Below, piece by piece: positions 53,934 through 63,361 of a DNA stretch of 64,000 nucleotides; the stretch's first letter is position 1; each line of letters begins with the position of its first letter. A model generated the notes under the pieces. That model saw only the letters and a program-made list of their open reading frames with translations. It was not told the DNA's origin and did not search any database. This DNA is from Curtobacterium sp. Leaf183 (lineage in GTDB: Bacteria; Actinomycetota; Actinomycetes; Actinomycetales; Microbacteriaceae): positions 122,014-186,013 of the forward strand of contig NZ_LMPO01000001.1 in assembly GCF_001424385.1 (NCBI RefSeq), read 5' to 3'. The position numbers and the translations under genes are program-made.

Positions 53934-54773
53934 CTACTTCACCGCGCCGGCGGTCAGGCCGGCCACGAACTGGCGCTGGACGATCAGGAACGCGATGACG
54001 ACCGGGATCGACACGACGAGCGACGCCGCCATGATCTGGTTCCAGTACACGTTCGTCTGCGTCGAGTACTGCTGCAGGCCGACCGCCAGGGTCTGCCCGT
54101 TGCCGTTCGTCATGACCGAGGCGAACAGCACCTCACCCCATGCCGTCATGAACGAGTAGATGCCGACCGCCACGAGGCCCGGACGAGCCGAGGGCAGGAT
54201 GATCCGGAACAGCGCGCCCATCGGGCCGGAGCCGTCGACCATCGCGGCCTCGTCGAGCTCACGCGGGATCGTCTCGAAGTAGCCCGCGAGCATCCAGATC
54301 GAGAACGGCAGCGTGAACGTCAGGTACGTGATGATCAGGCCGGTCCAGCTGCCGACGAGCTGGATGCCGAGCGAGTTCCCGAGGTTCGTGAAGATCAGGA
54401 ACAGCGGGAGCAGGAACAGCACGCCCGGGAACATCTGGGTCGAGAGCACCGTCGTCGTGAAGGCGCTCTTGCCCTTGAAGTTCCACCGCGACACCGCGTA
54501 GGCGGCGAACGTGGCGATGATCAGCGAGAACACCGTCGCGACGGTGCAGACCACGAGCGAGTTGATGAAGTACTGGCCCAGCGGCACGGTCGACCACATG
54601 TCGATGAACGGCTGGAAGGTGATGTTGGTCGGGATCCACGTGAAGTCGTTCTGCACGTCACCCAGCGGCTTGATCGCCGTGGTGACCATCACGTAGAGCG
54701 GCACGACCGTGAACACGGTCAGGAGTGCCAGGACGATGACCTTGAAGGACTTGGCGCCCACTGTTTCACGCAC
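53934..54773 (-). CDS. Carbohydrate ABC transporter permease (MalG type)
   Basis: 279 residues with six membrane helices. The EAA loop is present as ELDEAAMVDGSGPMGALFRIILP, the contact to the ATPase. The start overlaps the end of the MalF-type gene by eight bases. No ATPase gene is in the operon; a shared MsiK-like ATPase elsewhere is likely, as in many Actinobacteria. Confidence 0.94.
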   Translation of the reverse strand: MRETVGAKSFKVIVLALLTVFTVVPLYVMVTTAIKPLGDVQNDFTWIPTNITFQPFIDMWSTVPLGQYFINSLVVCTVATVFSLIIATFAAYAVSRWNFKGKSAFTTTVLSTQMFPGVLFLLPLFLIFTNLGNSLGIQLVGSWTGLIITYLTFTLPFSIWMLAGYFETIPRELDEAAMVDGSGPMGALFRIILPSARPGLVAVGIYSFMTAWGEVLFASVMTNGNGQTLAVGLQQYSTQTNVYWNQIMAASLVVSIPVVIAFLIVQRQFVAGLTAGAVK

Positions 54774-55761
54774 GGACGGACCTCCGGTTGGTCACGGCGA
54801 GGTAGATGCCGGTGACGACGAGCAGGAAGAGGAGCAGCAACACGCTCATCGCGGCACCGGAACCGAAGTTCCAGGTGATGAACGACGCGTTGTAGATGTG
54901 GAAGCTGAGCAGGTCGGCGGCCGGTGGCTGCGCCGTCGAGCCGAACAGCACGTAGGGCGTGTTGAAGTCGTTGAACGTCCAGAGGAACATCACGAGCACG
55001 AGCGTCACGTTGACCGGGCGGACCATCGGCAGCGTGATCGAGCGCCACTGGCGGAACGGCTTGGCACCGTCGACCGAGGCAGCCTCGTACACGTCGGCCG
55101 GCACGGACTGCAGGCCGGCCATGAGCATGAGGAAGGCGAAGGGCCAGGTCTTCCAGATCGCGACGACCACCACGGCCACGAAGGCGTTGTTGCCGATCAG
55201 CCAGAACGGCCCGCTGCCGCTGACCAGGTGCAGCTGGTCGACCAGGATGTGGTTGATCGCACCCGAGTCGCGCTGGAACATGAACTTCCAGGTGATCACG
55301 CCGGCGTACATCGGCAGCGCGTAGGGCACCAGGAACAGCGTGCGGAACAGGCCACGGCCCGCGAACGGCTTCTGCAGCGCGACGGCCGCCGCCATGCCGA
55401 AGCCCCACGAGAGGCCGACCACCAGGATCGTGAACGCGACGGTGATCAGGAACGAGTTGAGCAGTCCCTTGCCGATCGCCTGGTTGAAGTCGACCGCGAC
55501 CGCGTAGTTGTGCAACCCCGCGAAGGGCGCGGCACCCCAGTTGGCGATGAAGTACTTGGTGAGCTGGATGAACGAGATCCAGATGCCCGTGAGCATCGGC
55601 ACGATGTGGATCAGCAGTTCGAACAAGATGGCGGGGCCGACGAGCGCGTAGGGCAGCCACTGGCGGCGGCGCTTCCCGCGGGGCGGAGGCGACGACAGGG
55701 TCGGCGCCTTCGTGCGGGTCAGGTCGAGGGCCTCGGGTTCCGGCAGGACCGTCGTGGACAT
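54766..55761 (-). CDS. Carbohydrate ABC transporter permease (MalF type)
   Basis: 331 residues. A basic cytosolic start (PPPRGKRRRQ) precedes six helices; the EAA loop is VYEAASVDGAKPFRQWRSITLP. It pairs with the MalG-type permease to form the membrane channel for the sugar delivered by the binding protein. The ATG follows GAAAGG. Confidence 0.93.
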   Translation of the reverse strand: MSTTVLPEPEALDLTRTKAPTLSSPPPRGKRRRQWLPYALVGPAILFELLIHIVPMLTGIWISFIQLTKYFIANWGAAPFAGLHNYAVAVDFNQAIGKGLLNSFLITVAFTILVVGLSWGFGMAAAVALQKPFAGRGLFRTLFLVPYALPMYAGVITWKFMFQRDSGAINHILVDQLHLVSGSGPFWLIGNNAFVAVVVVAIWKTWPFAFLMLMAGLQSVPADVYEAASVDGAKPFRQWRSITLPMVRPVNVTLVLVMFLWTFNDFNTPYVLFGSTAQPPAADLLSFHIYNASFITWNFGSGAAMSVLLLLFLLVVTGIYLAVTNRRSVRA

Positions 55762-55837
55762 GGGCAGGGCCTTTCGGCTGAGGGAGTTCGGGAGAGCCGG
55801 CGCCGTGGCAGCGGCGGTCGCCGCGATGCGGCGGACG

Positions 55838-55950
55838 GGAGGCTCGGGGTGCGTGGGCCGGTCGGCTCACGGCCGGCGCTGAGCCGGGTTGTCATTGCTG
55901 TGGCGGGGGCGGAGACCCGGGGCGGACCTTGCGGACGCGCCCCGGGCCTC
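55838..55950 (-). terminator. Structured region between binding protein and permease genes
   Basis: GGAGGCTCGGGG near 55845 pairs with CCCCGGGCCTCC near 55942 across about 80 bases, and smaller hairpins lie inside. It shares the GGACGGGAGGC core on its left arm. Such elements after the binding-protein gene usually stop part of the transcripts so that binding protein exceeds permease. Confidence 0.5.
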
Positions 55951-55965
55951 CTGGATGTGGCTGGA

Positions 55966-57267
55966 TCAGCCGTTCGCCTGGGACACCTGGTCCTGGGCGG
56001 TCTGCAGCGCGGACTTGATGTCGCTGTCGGACACCGTGCCGCCGGTCGCGATCTTGGCGAACATGTCGTTCATCGCCTTGCCGACCGTGGACTCGAACTG
56101 GTCCTCGGCGGGGACCAGCGGGAGCGGCTTCGCCTTGTTGTTGTAGATGTCGAGGAACGTCTTCGTCTGCTCGTCGGTGACCGAGTCAGCAGCCGAGGCG
56201 AGCACCGGCAGGGCCGAGTACGGCTTGTCGAGCGTCGACTGCGTGTCGGCGCTCGTCATGTACTTGACGAACTTCAGCGCGCCGTCCTTGTTCTTCGTGT
56301 TCTTGAAGATCGACAGGTTGATGCCGGCCGGGAAGCTCGCGATCTCCTTGCCGCCGGTCGGGGCCGGGAAGGGGACCACGCCGAACTCGTCGGCGGACAT
56401 GCCGTTCGACGTGATCGTCGCGTTCGCGTTGTTCTGCGTCAGCATCATCGCGGCCTTCTTGTTCGCGAAGTCCGAGACCGCCTGGGTGCCGTTGTCGTAC
56501 TGGGCGTTCGAGGTGTTGACGACCTTGTCGCTCTGCATCAGGTCGAGGTAGCGCTTGATGCCGTCGACGTTGGCGCTCGAGGTGAACGTCGGCTTGCCGC
56601 TCTTGTCGAACCACTCGCCGCCGTTCTGCGCCGAGTTGATGAACGCGAAGTGCGCGTTCTCGGTGTACGAGCCACCGGCGATGGTGAAGCCGTACTTGCC
56701 GCCCGTGGTGAGCTTCTTGGCGTCGGCGGTCAGGTCCTGCCACGTGGTGGGGGCCTCGATGCCGGCGTCCTTGAACATCTGCTTGTTGTAGTACAGGCCG
56801 TAGGCGAGACCGTAGAGCGGGACGCTCGTGACGGTCTTGCCGGGGGCGCCACCGGTCGACAGCGCGACCTTGCCGAACTTGTCGGCGCCGCCGATCGACT
56901 TCATCTCCGAGTCGCCGAACTCCTGGAAGGCGCCGGTGGCCTGGAGCGAGGTCGCCCACGTGTTGCCGATGTTGACGACGTCCGGGCCCTGGCCCGAGGT
57001 GACGGCGGTCTGGATCTTCGTCTGCAGGTCGTTCCAGCCGATGACCTGCAGGTCGACCTTGATGCCGGTCTGCTTGGTGAACTGCTTGAGGACGGGGGTC
57101 AGGACCTCCTTGTCGTTCTGCAGGGAGGTGCCCTGGTTCGACGCCCAGTAGGTGAGCGTCTTGGAGTCGCCGGACGAACCGGACCCTCCGGCGGAGCAGG
57201 CTGCGAGGCCGGTCACGGTGAGTGCCGCGGCCGCGGTGATGGCCAGTGCGCGGATGGCAGTGCGCAT
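55966..57267 (-). CDS. Extracellular solute-binding protein (sugar ABC transporter lipoprotein)
   Basis: 433 residues. The lipobox GLAAC gives a lipidated cysteine near residue 24. The fold is family 1 (maltose-binding type): LTYWASNQG at the start, PDVVNIGNTWA, GLAYGLYYNKQMFKDAGIE and AMMLTQNNANATI. The ATG has GAGAAAG upstream. It is the third gene of the operon, after a sugar dehydrogenase and a sugar isomerase; the substrate is thus likely a sugar or inositol-like compound. Confidence 0.93.
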   Translation of the reverse strand: MRTAIRALAITAAAALTVTGLAACSAGGSGSSGDSKTLTYWASNQGTSLQNDKEVLTPVLKQFTKQTGIKVDLQVIGWNDLQTKIQTAVTSGQGPDVVNIGNTWATSLQATGAFQEFGDSEMKSIGGADKFGKVALSTGGAPGKTVTSVPLYGLAYGLYYNKQMFKDAGIEAPTTWQDLTADAKKLTTGGKYGFTIAGGSYTENAHFAFINSAQNGGEWFDKSGKPTFTSSANVDGIKRYLDLMQSDKVVNTSNAQYDNGTQAVSDFANKKAAMMLTQNNANATITSNGMSADEFGVVPFPAPTGGKEIASFPAGINLSIFKNTKNKDGALKFVKYMTSADTQSTLDKPYSALPVLASAADSVTDEQTKTFLDIYNNKAKPLPLVPAEDQFESTVGKAMNDMFAKIATGGTVSDSDIKSALQTAQDQVSQANG

Positions 57268-57324
57268 GACTCTCTACTTTCTCGTCGTTGAGATGGTGCA
57301 GGGATGGAGCGTTCGGGTGCTGCT

Positions 57325-57358
57325 GTGTGGTGCTGTCGTGCGTGTGGTGCTGTCGTGC
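57325..57358. repeat. 17-bp tandem repeat in the binding-protein leader
   Basis: GTGTGGTGCTGTCGTGC occurs twice head to tail. It lies between the dehydrogenase stop and the binding-protein start. Confidence 0.85.
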
Positions 57359-57374
57359 TCGGTGTTCTCGCGGG

Positions 57375-58535
57375 TCAGACCAGGGTCTGCTCCGCGGGGT
57401 CCCAGCCCTCGTCGAGGGTCTGGGAGGGCGACACGGTGCTCGTGACGAGCACCGCCTCGCCACGTTCGGCGGCCTCGGCGATGGAGACCATCACGTCGAG
57501 GACGTGGAAGGCGAGCGCACCGGGGACGCGGTTCGTCTCGCCCGCGCGCAGGGAGCGGGCCAGGTCGACCACGCCGGTGCCGCGCGAGTACGTGGACCCG
57601 ACGGCCGGGATCGTCTCGGGCTCGTCGGCGCCGAGCGCGTACAGCTCGGTGTCGCCGTCGAAGTTGTTCGGGTCGGGGAACACCACGGTGCCCGTCTCGC
57701 CGGCGATCTCGACGACACCCGTGCGGCCGCGGTCCGACTCGAACGAGAACACGCTCTGCGCGCTCCCGCCGTTCTCGAACTCGATGAGCGCGGAGTGGTT
57801 CGTCGGGACGTCGACCGGGAACTCGGTCCCCGCCTTCGGCCCGGAGCCGATCGTGCGGGTGGCACGGGACTTCGACGCGGTCGCGGTGACCTTCGACACG
57901 GGGCCGAACGCCTGCACCAGGGTGGTGATGTAGTACGGGCCGATGTCGAACAGCGGGCCGGCGCCGTACGCGAACAGGAACTCGGGGCTCGGGTGCCACG
58001 ACTCCGGACCGGGGCTCTGGAACAGCGTCAGGCCGTTCAGCGGCGTCCCGATGCGGCCGTCGCGGATCGTGCGGAGCGCGGTCTGCAGCCCGGCGCCGAG
58101 GAAGGTGTCCGGCGCGACGGAGACCGTCAGGCCGGCGGCGGCAGCGGCGTCGCGGAGCTGCGTGGCGCTCTCGCGGTCGAGGGCGTAGGGCTTCTCGCCC
58201 CAGACGTGCTTGCCGGCGGCGATGGCCTGCAGCGCGACCTCGACGTGCGCGGCCGGGATCGTCAGGTTGACGACGATCTCGATGTCGTCGTCGGCGAGCA
58301 GCTGCTCGACCGATCCCGACGCGGGCACGCCCCACTTCTCGGCCTGGGCAGCGGCGCGGGGCTCGTCGATGTCGGCGATGAACCGGACCTGCACGTCGGG
58401 GAAGACCGTCAGGTTCGACAGGTACTGGTCCGAGATGACCCCGGCGCCGATCACGCCGACGCCGACCGGGCCGGTGCGGCGGGCCGTGGCGGACGCCGTG
58501 CTGTCGGCCGGAGCGGTCGTGGTGGTGTCGGTCAT
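57375..58535 (-). CDS. Gfo/Idh/MocA-family oxidoreductase
   Basis: 386 residues. The NAD-binding motif is GVIGAGVISDQYL; the catalytic lysine is in WGEKPYALD (EKP motif). The C-terminal domain carries the substrate histidine region (FDIGPYYITTLVQAFG). It oxidises a sugar or inositol. The ATG overlaps the stop of the isomerase gene (ATGA). Confidence 0.93.
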   Translation of the reverse strand: MTDTTTTAPADSTASATARRTGPVGVGVIGAGVISDQYLSNLTVFPDVQVRFIADIDEPRAAAQAEKWGVPASGSVEQLLADDDIEIVVNLTIPAAHVEVALQAIAAGKHVWGEKPYALDRESATQLRDAAAAAGLTVSVAPDTFLGAGLQTALRTIRDGRIGTPLNGLTLFQSPGPESWHPSPEFLFAYGAGPLFDIGPYYITTLVQAFGPVSKVTATASKSRATRTIGSGPKAGTEFPVDVPTNHSALIEFENGGSAQSVFSFESDRGRTGVVEIAGETGTVVFPDPNNFDGDTELYALGADEPETIPAVGSTYSRGTGVVDLARSLRAGETNRVPGALAFHVLDVMVSIAEAAERGEAVLVTSTVSPSQTLDEGWDPAEQTLV

Positions 58536-59278
58536 GCGCGGGCCCCCTGCAGGAACGAGTACGAGTCGGTGACGGCCTGGAACACGTCGCCGTCGTGGTC
58601 GTCGAGCTCCACGACCTGCTGCGCGTCCGGTGCGGCCGCGATGATGTCGCGGATCGGCATGATGCCGTTGCCGACGGCGACCTGGCGCTTGTCGTCGTGC
58701 GAGCCGTCGCCGTCCTTGACGTGCAGGAAGCGCACCTTGTCGCCGAGCGTGCGCAGCACGGCCACCGGGTCGTCACCGCCGACCTTCGCCCAGTAGGTGT
58801 CGAGCTCGAGCACGACGTCGTCGGAGAGCGCGTCGGCGAAGACCTGGTAGGCGCTGACGCCGTCGATGCGGTTCGAGAACTCGAACGCGTGGTTGTGGTA
58901 GCCGAGCGTCAGGCCGTGGTCGGCGGCACGGGGGGCGAGCGCGCTGAGTTCGCGGGCGATGGCCTCGACGTCCTCGCGGGTGGTCCAGCGGGCCTCGTCG
59001 ATGTGCGGGTCGATGAGCGTCTCGGTGCCGACCTGCGCCGTGGCGTGGAAGATGCGCTCGAGGTCCTGCTCACCGGCGTCCAGCAGTCGGGCGTGCCCGC
59101 TCGGTGCGACCAGGCCGGCGTCCTGCAGGGCCGTGGCGTACTCGTCGGCGCGGTCCACGTAGCCGAAGAGCTCGACGTCCGTGAAGCCGATGCCGGCGAT
59201 GCGCTGCAGGGTGCCGGGCAGATCGGCACTGAGCGCGTCGCGGACCGTGTAGAGCTGGACCGAAAGCGGTTGGGTCAC
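58532..59278 (-). CDS. Sugar phosphate isomerase/epimerase (xylose isomerase-like TIM barrel)
   Basis: 248 residues. It matches the AP endonuclease 2/IolE-like barrel: LSVQLYTVRDAL, GFTDVELFGY, TLGYHNHAFEF, VVLELDTYWAKVGG and FLHVKDGDG supply the metal-binding Glu, Asp and His. The GTG start at 59278 has AGGAG seven bases upstream. It opens the operon, divergent from the ROK regulator. Confidence 0.92.
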   Translation of the reverse strand: MTQPLSVQLYTVRDALSADLPGTLQRIAGIGFTDVELFGYVDRADEYATALQDAGLVAPSGHARLLDAGEQDLERIFHATAQVGTETLIDPHIDEARWTTREDVEAIARELSALAPRAADHGLTLGYHNHAFEFSNRIDGVSAYQVFADALSDDVVLELDTYWAKVGGDDPVAVLRTLGDKVRFLHVKDGDGSHDDKRQVAVGNGIMPIRDIIAAAPDAQQVVELDDHDGDVFQAVTDSYSFLQGARA

Positions 59279-59334
59279 CGGTGTTCTCCTCGTCGAGTGG
59301 TGTGGTCGTCTCTGACCGTTCGTCACACTACGAG

Positions 59335-59405
59335 CACTTCTGTCGGCCGTCAAGCAGAAGTCCGCAGATGTTCGACGCACTTCGTTGCGTGCCGCATTCG
59401 AAGTG
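59335..59405. promoter_or_regulatory. Candidate operator of the ROK-controlled sugar operon
   Basis: CACTTCG (59378-59384) and CGAAGTG (59399-59405) form an inverted repeat with a 14-base centre; CACTTC at 59335-59340 and GAAGTCCG near 59357 repeat the half-site. It lies in the 142-base gap between the divergent operon and regulator. Confidence 0.55.
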
Positions 59406-59420
59406 TGTTTCACTCGCACC

Positions 59421-60632
59421 ATGGTCGACTTGGCACGGACGGCAGCGACGCCGCCGGTCGGGACGAGCGAGCTCTTCCAGATCCTTCGCGACGGTGTGCC
59501 GCGGACCCGGTCGGAACTCGCCGCCCTGACGGGAGCAGCACGCTCGACCATCGGCGTGCGCCTGGACGCCCTCGTCGACGTCGGCCTCGTCGGCGCGGTC
59601 GAGACGGCCGCGTCCACCGGCGGACGCCCGCCCGCACAGGTCGCGCTGCGGCCTACCTCCCGCCTGGTCATCGCGGCCGACCTCGGTGCCTCGCACGGCC
59701 GCGTCGCCGTGACCGACCTCGTGGCGCAGCCGCTCGCGACCCGCGAGGCCCGGATCGACATCGCCGCCGGCCCCGTCCCGACCCTGACCTGGCTCGTCCA
59801 GGCGATCGACGAACTGCTCGACGAGATCGGTCGTGCACGCGACGACGTCATCGCGATCGGGATCGGCGTGCCCGGCCCCGTCGAGTTCTCGACGGGACGC
59901 CCCGCGAACCCGCCGATCATGCCCGGCTGGGACGGGTTCGACGTCCCGTCGTGGCTGCGCCAGCACATCCGGGCGCACGTCCTGCTCGACAACGACGTGA
60001 ACATCGCGGCCCTGGGCGAACGCGAGCACGGCTGGCCGGGCGTCGACCACCTGCTCTTCGTGAAGGTCGCCACGGGCATCGGGTCGGGCATCGTCTCCGA
60101 GGGTCGCCTGCAGCGCGGCGCGCAGGGCACCGCGGGCGACATCGGGCACGTGCGGGTCTCCCGCGCCGGTGACGTCCCCTGCCACTGCGGCAACACCGGG
60201 TGCCTCGAGGCAGTCGCCTCCGGACCCGCCATCGCCCGCGCACTCCGCGACAAGGGCCACGACGCCACCTCGAGCGCGGACGTCATCGCCCTGGTGAACC
60301 GGTCCGACCTCGACGCCATCTACGCCGTCCGCCAGGCCGGCCGCGACATCGGCGAGGTCCTCGCCACCTGCATCTCGCTCATCAACCCCCAGGTCATCGT
60401 GCTCGGCGGGTCGGTGACCCAGGCCGGCGAGCACCTGCTCGCCGGCGTGCGCGAGGTGGTCTACTCGCGCTCGATGCCGCTCGCGACCGAGCACCTCGTC
60501 ATCGCGCCGTCGCGTGCCGGGGGCATGGCGGCCCTCCAGGGTGCCGCGTCGCTCGCCATCGGCTACGCGCTCTCCCCCGCGGGCGTCGACGAACTCGTCG
60601 CCTACGCCGAGGGCCGTCAGCTGGTGTCCTGA
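59421..60632 (+). CDS. ROK-family transcriptional regulator
   Basis: 403 residues. The N-terminal winged helix-turn-helix is TRSELAALTGAARSTIGVRLDAL; the sugar-kinase-like domain has ADLGASHGRVAV (ATP site), GVPGPVEF, LLDNDVNIAALGE and the zinc motif CHCGNTGCLE. It is likely a repressor responding to a sugar taken up by the neighbouring transporter. The ATG at 59421 has no strong ribosome binding site. Confidence 0.93.
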   Translation: MVDLARTAATPPVGTSELFQILRDGVPRTRSELAALTGAARSTIGVRLDALVDVGLVGAVETAASTGGRPPAQVALRPTSRLVIAADLGASHGRVAVTDLVAQPLATREARIDIAAGPVPTLTWLVQAIDELLDEIGRARDDVIAIGIGVPGPVEFSTGRPANPPIMPGWDGFDVPSWLRQHIRAHVLLDNDVNIAALGEREHGWPGVDHLLFVKVATGIGSGIVSEGRLQRGAQGTAGDIGHVRVSRAGDVPCHCGNTGCLEAVASGPAIARALRDKGHDATSSADVIALVNRSDLDAIYAVRQAGRDIGEVLATCISLINPQVIVLGGSVTQAGEHLLAGVREVVYSRSMPLATEHLVIAPSRAGGMAALQGAASLAIGYALSPAGVDELVAYAEGRQLVS

Positions 60633-60680
60633 CCGCGCGCCGGATTCGCGTCCGTCACCGGTCGGGGTGAGAATCGTCGG

Positions 60681-61349
60681 GTGACGATCGTGCAGCCCAC
60701 CCTGTGGGACAGTCTGGAGGCCCTGTCCGGCTCCGACGCGCCCGTCACCACGGTCCGCGACAGCTTCACGGCCCTGCGCGGCCACACCGAGCGGATCGTC
60801 GCGCACTCGTCAGACCGCGTCGCGTGGCTCCGCGCCCGTGCGGCGGGCATCACCGCGACCGATGTGGCGCGGTTGGCGTCGCACCACGCGATCGAGGCCG
60901 TCGTCACCGACAAGCGGTACGGGTCCCGCTTCTCCGGCAACGTCTACACCGAGCACGGCCGCGACCGCGAACCGGTCATCGCCGCGTGGGTCGCCGCGAC
61001 CCACGGCATCGAGCCCTCGGCGCACCTGTTCCACGCGGCCGCCAACCGTGCGCACCTTGCCACGCCGGACGGTGTCGGACAGGACCGCGACGGGCGCCTG
61101 TTGCTCGCCGAGATCAAGACCACCTCCCACGGCTGGAAGCGCGTCCCGCGGCACTACCTGCGGCAGGTCTGGTGGCAGCAGTACGTGCTCGGTGCCGAGC
61201 GCACGCTGTTCGTCTGGGAGAAGCACGACGACTTCGTGCCGATCGCCGACGAACCCGAGTGCACCTGGATCGACCGCGACGACGACCAGATCCGCGGGCT
61301 GGTGTCGCTCGCCGACATGGTGCTCGATCGGCTCCGCTCCGCTCGCTAG
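60681..61349 (+). CDS. YqaJ-family (lambda-exonuclease-like) nuclease
   Basis: 222 residues. The fold markers of the YqaJ viral recombinase family are present: WLRARAAGITATDVARLA, GNVYTEHGRDREPVIAAW, and the catalytic motif LLLAEIKTTSHGW (E-x-K), with KVPRHYLRQVWWQQYVLG-like helix. In phages this makes recombination ends. Here no phage gene or single-strand-annealing protein is adjacent, so it is probably a chromosomal repair nuclease. The GTG start has GAGAAT six bases upstream. Confidence 0.85.
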   Translation: MTIVQPTLWDSLEALSGSDAPVTTVRDSFTALRGHTERIVAHSSDRVAWLRARAAGITATDVARLASHHAIEAVVTDKRYGSRFSGNVYTEHGRDREPVIAAWVAATHGIEPSAHLFHAAANRAHLATPDGVGQDRDGRLLLAEIKTTSHGWKRVPRHYLRQVWWQQYVLGAERTLFVWEKHDDFVPIADEPECTWIDRDDDQIRGLVSLADMVLDRLRSAR

Positions 61350-61381
61350 CCGTGCCGCTGGATCGCCGCGCCGCCGCGTCG

Positions 61382-61996
61382 CTAGACCTTGACCAGCCGG
61401 AGTCGACTCATGCCGACCACCAGGATGCCCATCAGCGCGATGAACACCGCCACGCCCAGGCAGTACAGGGCCACGACGCCGTAGCCCTGCGCCGGGTCGA
61501 GGAACGGGTACGGTACCCACCCGTCGGTGGCCCCGCGGACGAGGATCACGACGAGCCACACCGCGGGGTAGACCAAGAACCACCACACGTGCCGGAGCAG
61601 CAGCTTGCCGCGGTCGGAGAACAGCAGCCAGTCGAGGACCGCGTACACCGGGATGATCTTGTGCAGCACGTCGTTCGACCACTGCACCGTGAACGACTGG
61701 TCGAGGGTCGCGTTGACCAGGAGCGTGTTGTAGACGATCCCCGTCGTGGCGATGTAGACCGTGGCCGCACCGCGGAACACCGAGAGACCGACCTGCCCGC
61801 GCTTCCGTCGGGCCGCAGCGATCAGCGTCAGGGCGAACGCCAGTGCGACGAACACGTTCGACTGGATCGTGAAGTACCCGAAGAAGTTGAAGAAGTTGTA
61901 GACCGGGCTCTCGACGCTCCGCAGGAACTGCGCGACGATCGCCGCCACGATCGCGATGACGGCGATGAGCCGCAGGGCGTTGACGAGGGTGCGCAC
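61382..61996 (-). CDS. Pr6Pr family membrane protein
   Basis: 204 residues with about six membrane helices. Family hallmarks: FFNFFGYFTIQSNVFV, GIVYNTLLV, WSNDVLHKIIPVYAVLDWLLF and a late WVPYPFLDPAQGYG. These proteins resemble eukaryotic androgen-induced (AIG1/FAR-17a) proteins, possibly lipid hydrolases, but have no proven function in bacteria. TAGGTT lies six bases before the GTG start. Confidence 0.88.
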   Translation of the reverse strand: MRTLVNALRLIAVIAIVAAIVAQFLRSVESPVYNFFNFFGYFTIQSNVFVALAFALTLIAAARRKRGQVGLSVFRGAATVYIATTGIVYNTLLVNATLDQSFTVQWSNDVLHKIIPVYAVLDWLLFSDRGKLLLRHVWWFLVYPAVWLVVILVRGATDGWVPYPFLDPAQGYGVVALYCLGVAVFIALMGILVVGMSRLRLVKV

Positions 61997-62002
61997 CGAT
62001 CC

Positions 62003-62008
62003 AACCTA
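62003..62008 (-). promoter_or_regulatory. Candidate -10 box of the Pr6Pr gene (leaderless type)
   Basis: TAGGTT on the minus strand, six bases before the GTG at 61996. Confidence 0.4.
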
Positions 62009-62021
62009 GCGGCCGCGACGC

Positions 62022-62059
62022 CGAACGGCCCCGCTCCGGTGTGGGAGCGAGGCCGTTCG
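62022..62059 (-). terminator. Terminator of rplK-rplA
   Basis: CGAACGGCCCCGCTCC pairs with GGAGCGAGGCCGTTCG (one mismatch) around GGTGTG, 13 bases after the rplA stop. A short T-rich stretch does not follow. Confidence 0.8.
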
Positions 62060-62072
62060 TGTCGTCAGTCGA

Positions 62073-62762
62073 TCAGATGCTGTTGACGTCCAGCGGGATG
62101 CCGGGCCCGAAGGTCGTCGAGACGGCGCCCTTCATGACGTAGCGGCCCTTCGAGGCACTCGGCTTGAGGCGGTTGATCTCCTCGAGCGCGGTCGAGATGT
62201 TCTCGTCGAGCTGCTCCGGGGTGAATGAGGCCTTGCCGACGACGAAGTGCACGTTGGCGTGCTTGTCGACGCGGAACTCGATCTTGCCGCCCTTGATGTC
62301 GTTGACGGCCTGCGCGACGTTCGGGGTCACGGTGCCGGTCTTCGGGTTCGGCATGAGGCCACGCGGGCCGAGCACCTTGCCCAGACGACCGACCTTGCCC
62401 ATGAGCTCGGGGGTCGAGACAGCGGAGTCGAACGAGGTGTAGCCCTCGGCGACCTTCGCGATGAGCTCGTCGCCACCGACCTCGTCAGCACCGGCTGCGA
62501 TCGCGGCCTCGGCCGCAGCGCCCGTCGCGAAGACGATGACGCGGGCGGTCTTGCCGGTACCGTGCGGCAGGATGACGGTGCCACGGACCATCTGGTCCGC
62601 CTTGCGGGGGTCGACGCCGAGCTTCAGCGCGACCTCGACCGTGGAGTCGGTCTTCGCAGAGCCGGTCTCCTTGGCCAGGGCGACGGCCTCGGTCGGGGTG
62701 TAGAACTTGTCGGCCTCGATCTTCGCGGCCGCGGCCTGGTAGGCCTTGGACTTCTTCGCCAT
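62073..62762 (-). CDS. rplA: 50S ribosomal protein L1
   Basis: 229 residues. The signature [20 protein letters not shown] is present, as is [15 protein letters not shown]. It binds 23S rRNA at the L1 stalk and, in other bacteria, represses its own operon by binding the leader. The ATG follows AAGGAG. It is 86 bases after rplK. Confidence 0.98.
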   Translation of the reverse strand: MAKKSKAYQAAAAKIEADKFYTPTEAVALAKETGSAKTDSTVEVALKLGVDPRKADQMVRGTVILPHGTGKTARVIVFATGAAAEAAIAAGADEVGGDELIAKVAEGYTSFDSAVSTPELMGKVGRLGKVLGPRGLMPNPKTGTVTPNVAQAVNDIKGGKIEFRVDKHANVHFVVGKASFTPEQLDENISTALEEINRLKPSASKGRYVMKGAVSTTFGPGIPLDVNSI

Positions 62763-62848
62763 GGTGGTCTCCTTGCGAGATACGTGGTTGGCGAGCCGGC
62801 GAGGCTCTCCCACGGAAGGGTGTTGGGGTGTGGACCTGAGGGAGAGGC

Positions 62849-63280
62849 TTACGCCTCGACCGTGATGCCCATCGAACGAGCAGTACCGGCGATGATCTTC
62901 GCGGCCTGGTCGATGTCGTTGGCGTTCAGGTCGGCCTGCTTGGTCTCGGCGATCTGACGGACCTGGTCCATCGAGATCTTCGCGACCTTGACCGTGTGCG
63001 GGGTCGCGGACCCCTTCTGCACACCCGCAGCCTTCTTGATGAGCTCGGCGGCCGGCGGGGTCTTGAGGACGAACGTGAACGAACGGTCCTCGTAGACGGT
63101 GATCTCGACCGGGACGACGTTGCCGCGCTGCGACTCGGTCGCGGCGTTGTACGCCTTGCAGAACTCCATGATGTTCACGCCGTGCTGACCGAGCGCCGGA
63201 CCGATCGGCGGGGCCGGGTTGGCGGCTCCCGCGTTGATCTGCAGCTTGATCAGGCCCGTGACCTTCTTCTTCGGTGCCAT
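62849..63280 (-). CDS. rplK: 50S ribosomal protein L11
   Basis: 143 residues. The N-terminal proline-rich [20 protein letters not shown] and the C-terminal rRNA-binding domain ([20 protein letters not shown] cut here) are intact. It is needed for factor binding and the stringent response. The ATG follows AGGAGGAAAG, the strongest ribosome binding site in the window. Confidence 0.98.
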   Translation of the reverse strand: MAPKKKVTGLIKLQINAGAANPAPPIGPALGQHGVNIMEFCKAYNAATESQRGNVVPVEITVYEDRSFTFVLKTPPAAELIKKAAGVQKGSATPHTVKVAKISMDQVRQIAETKQADLNANDIDQAAKIIAGTARSMGITVEA

Positions 63281-63361
63281 GTTCGCTTTCCTCCTGGGAT
63301 CGAACGCACGGGATTCCGTGCACTCTCCCGCGTGGCCGGCGGTTCCGGCTCGCGGTGACGA

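Noticed and set aside
60681-61349. Prophage remnant
   Set aside because: Only one phage-type family protein; neighbours are a ROK regulator and a Pr6Pr membrane protein with normal codon use and no integrase or att repeats beside the gene.
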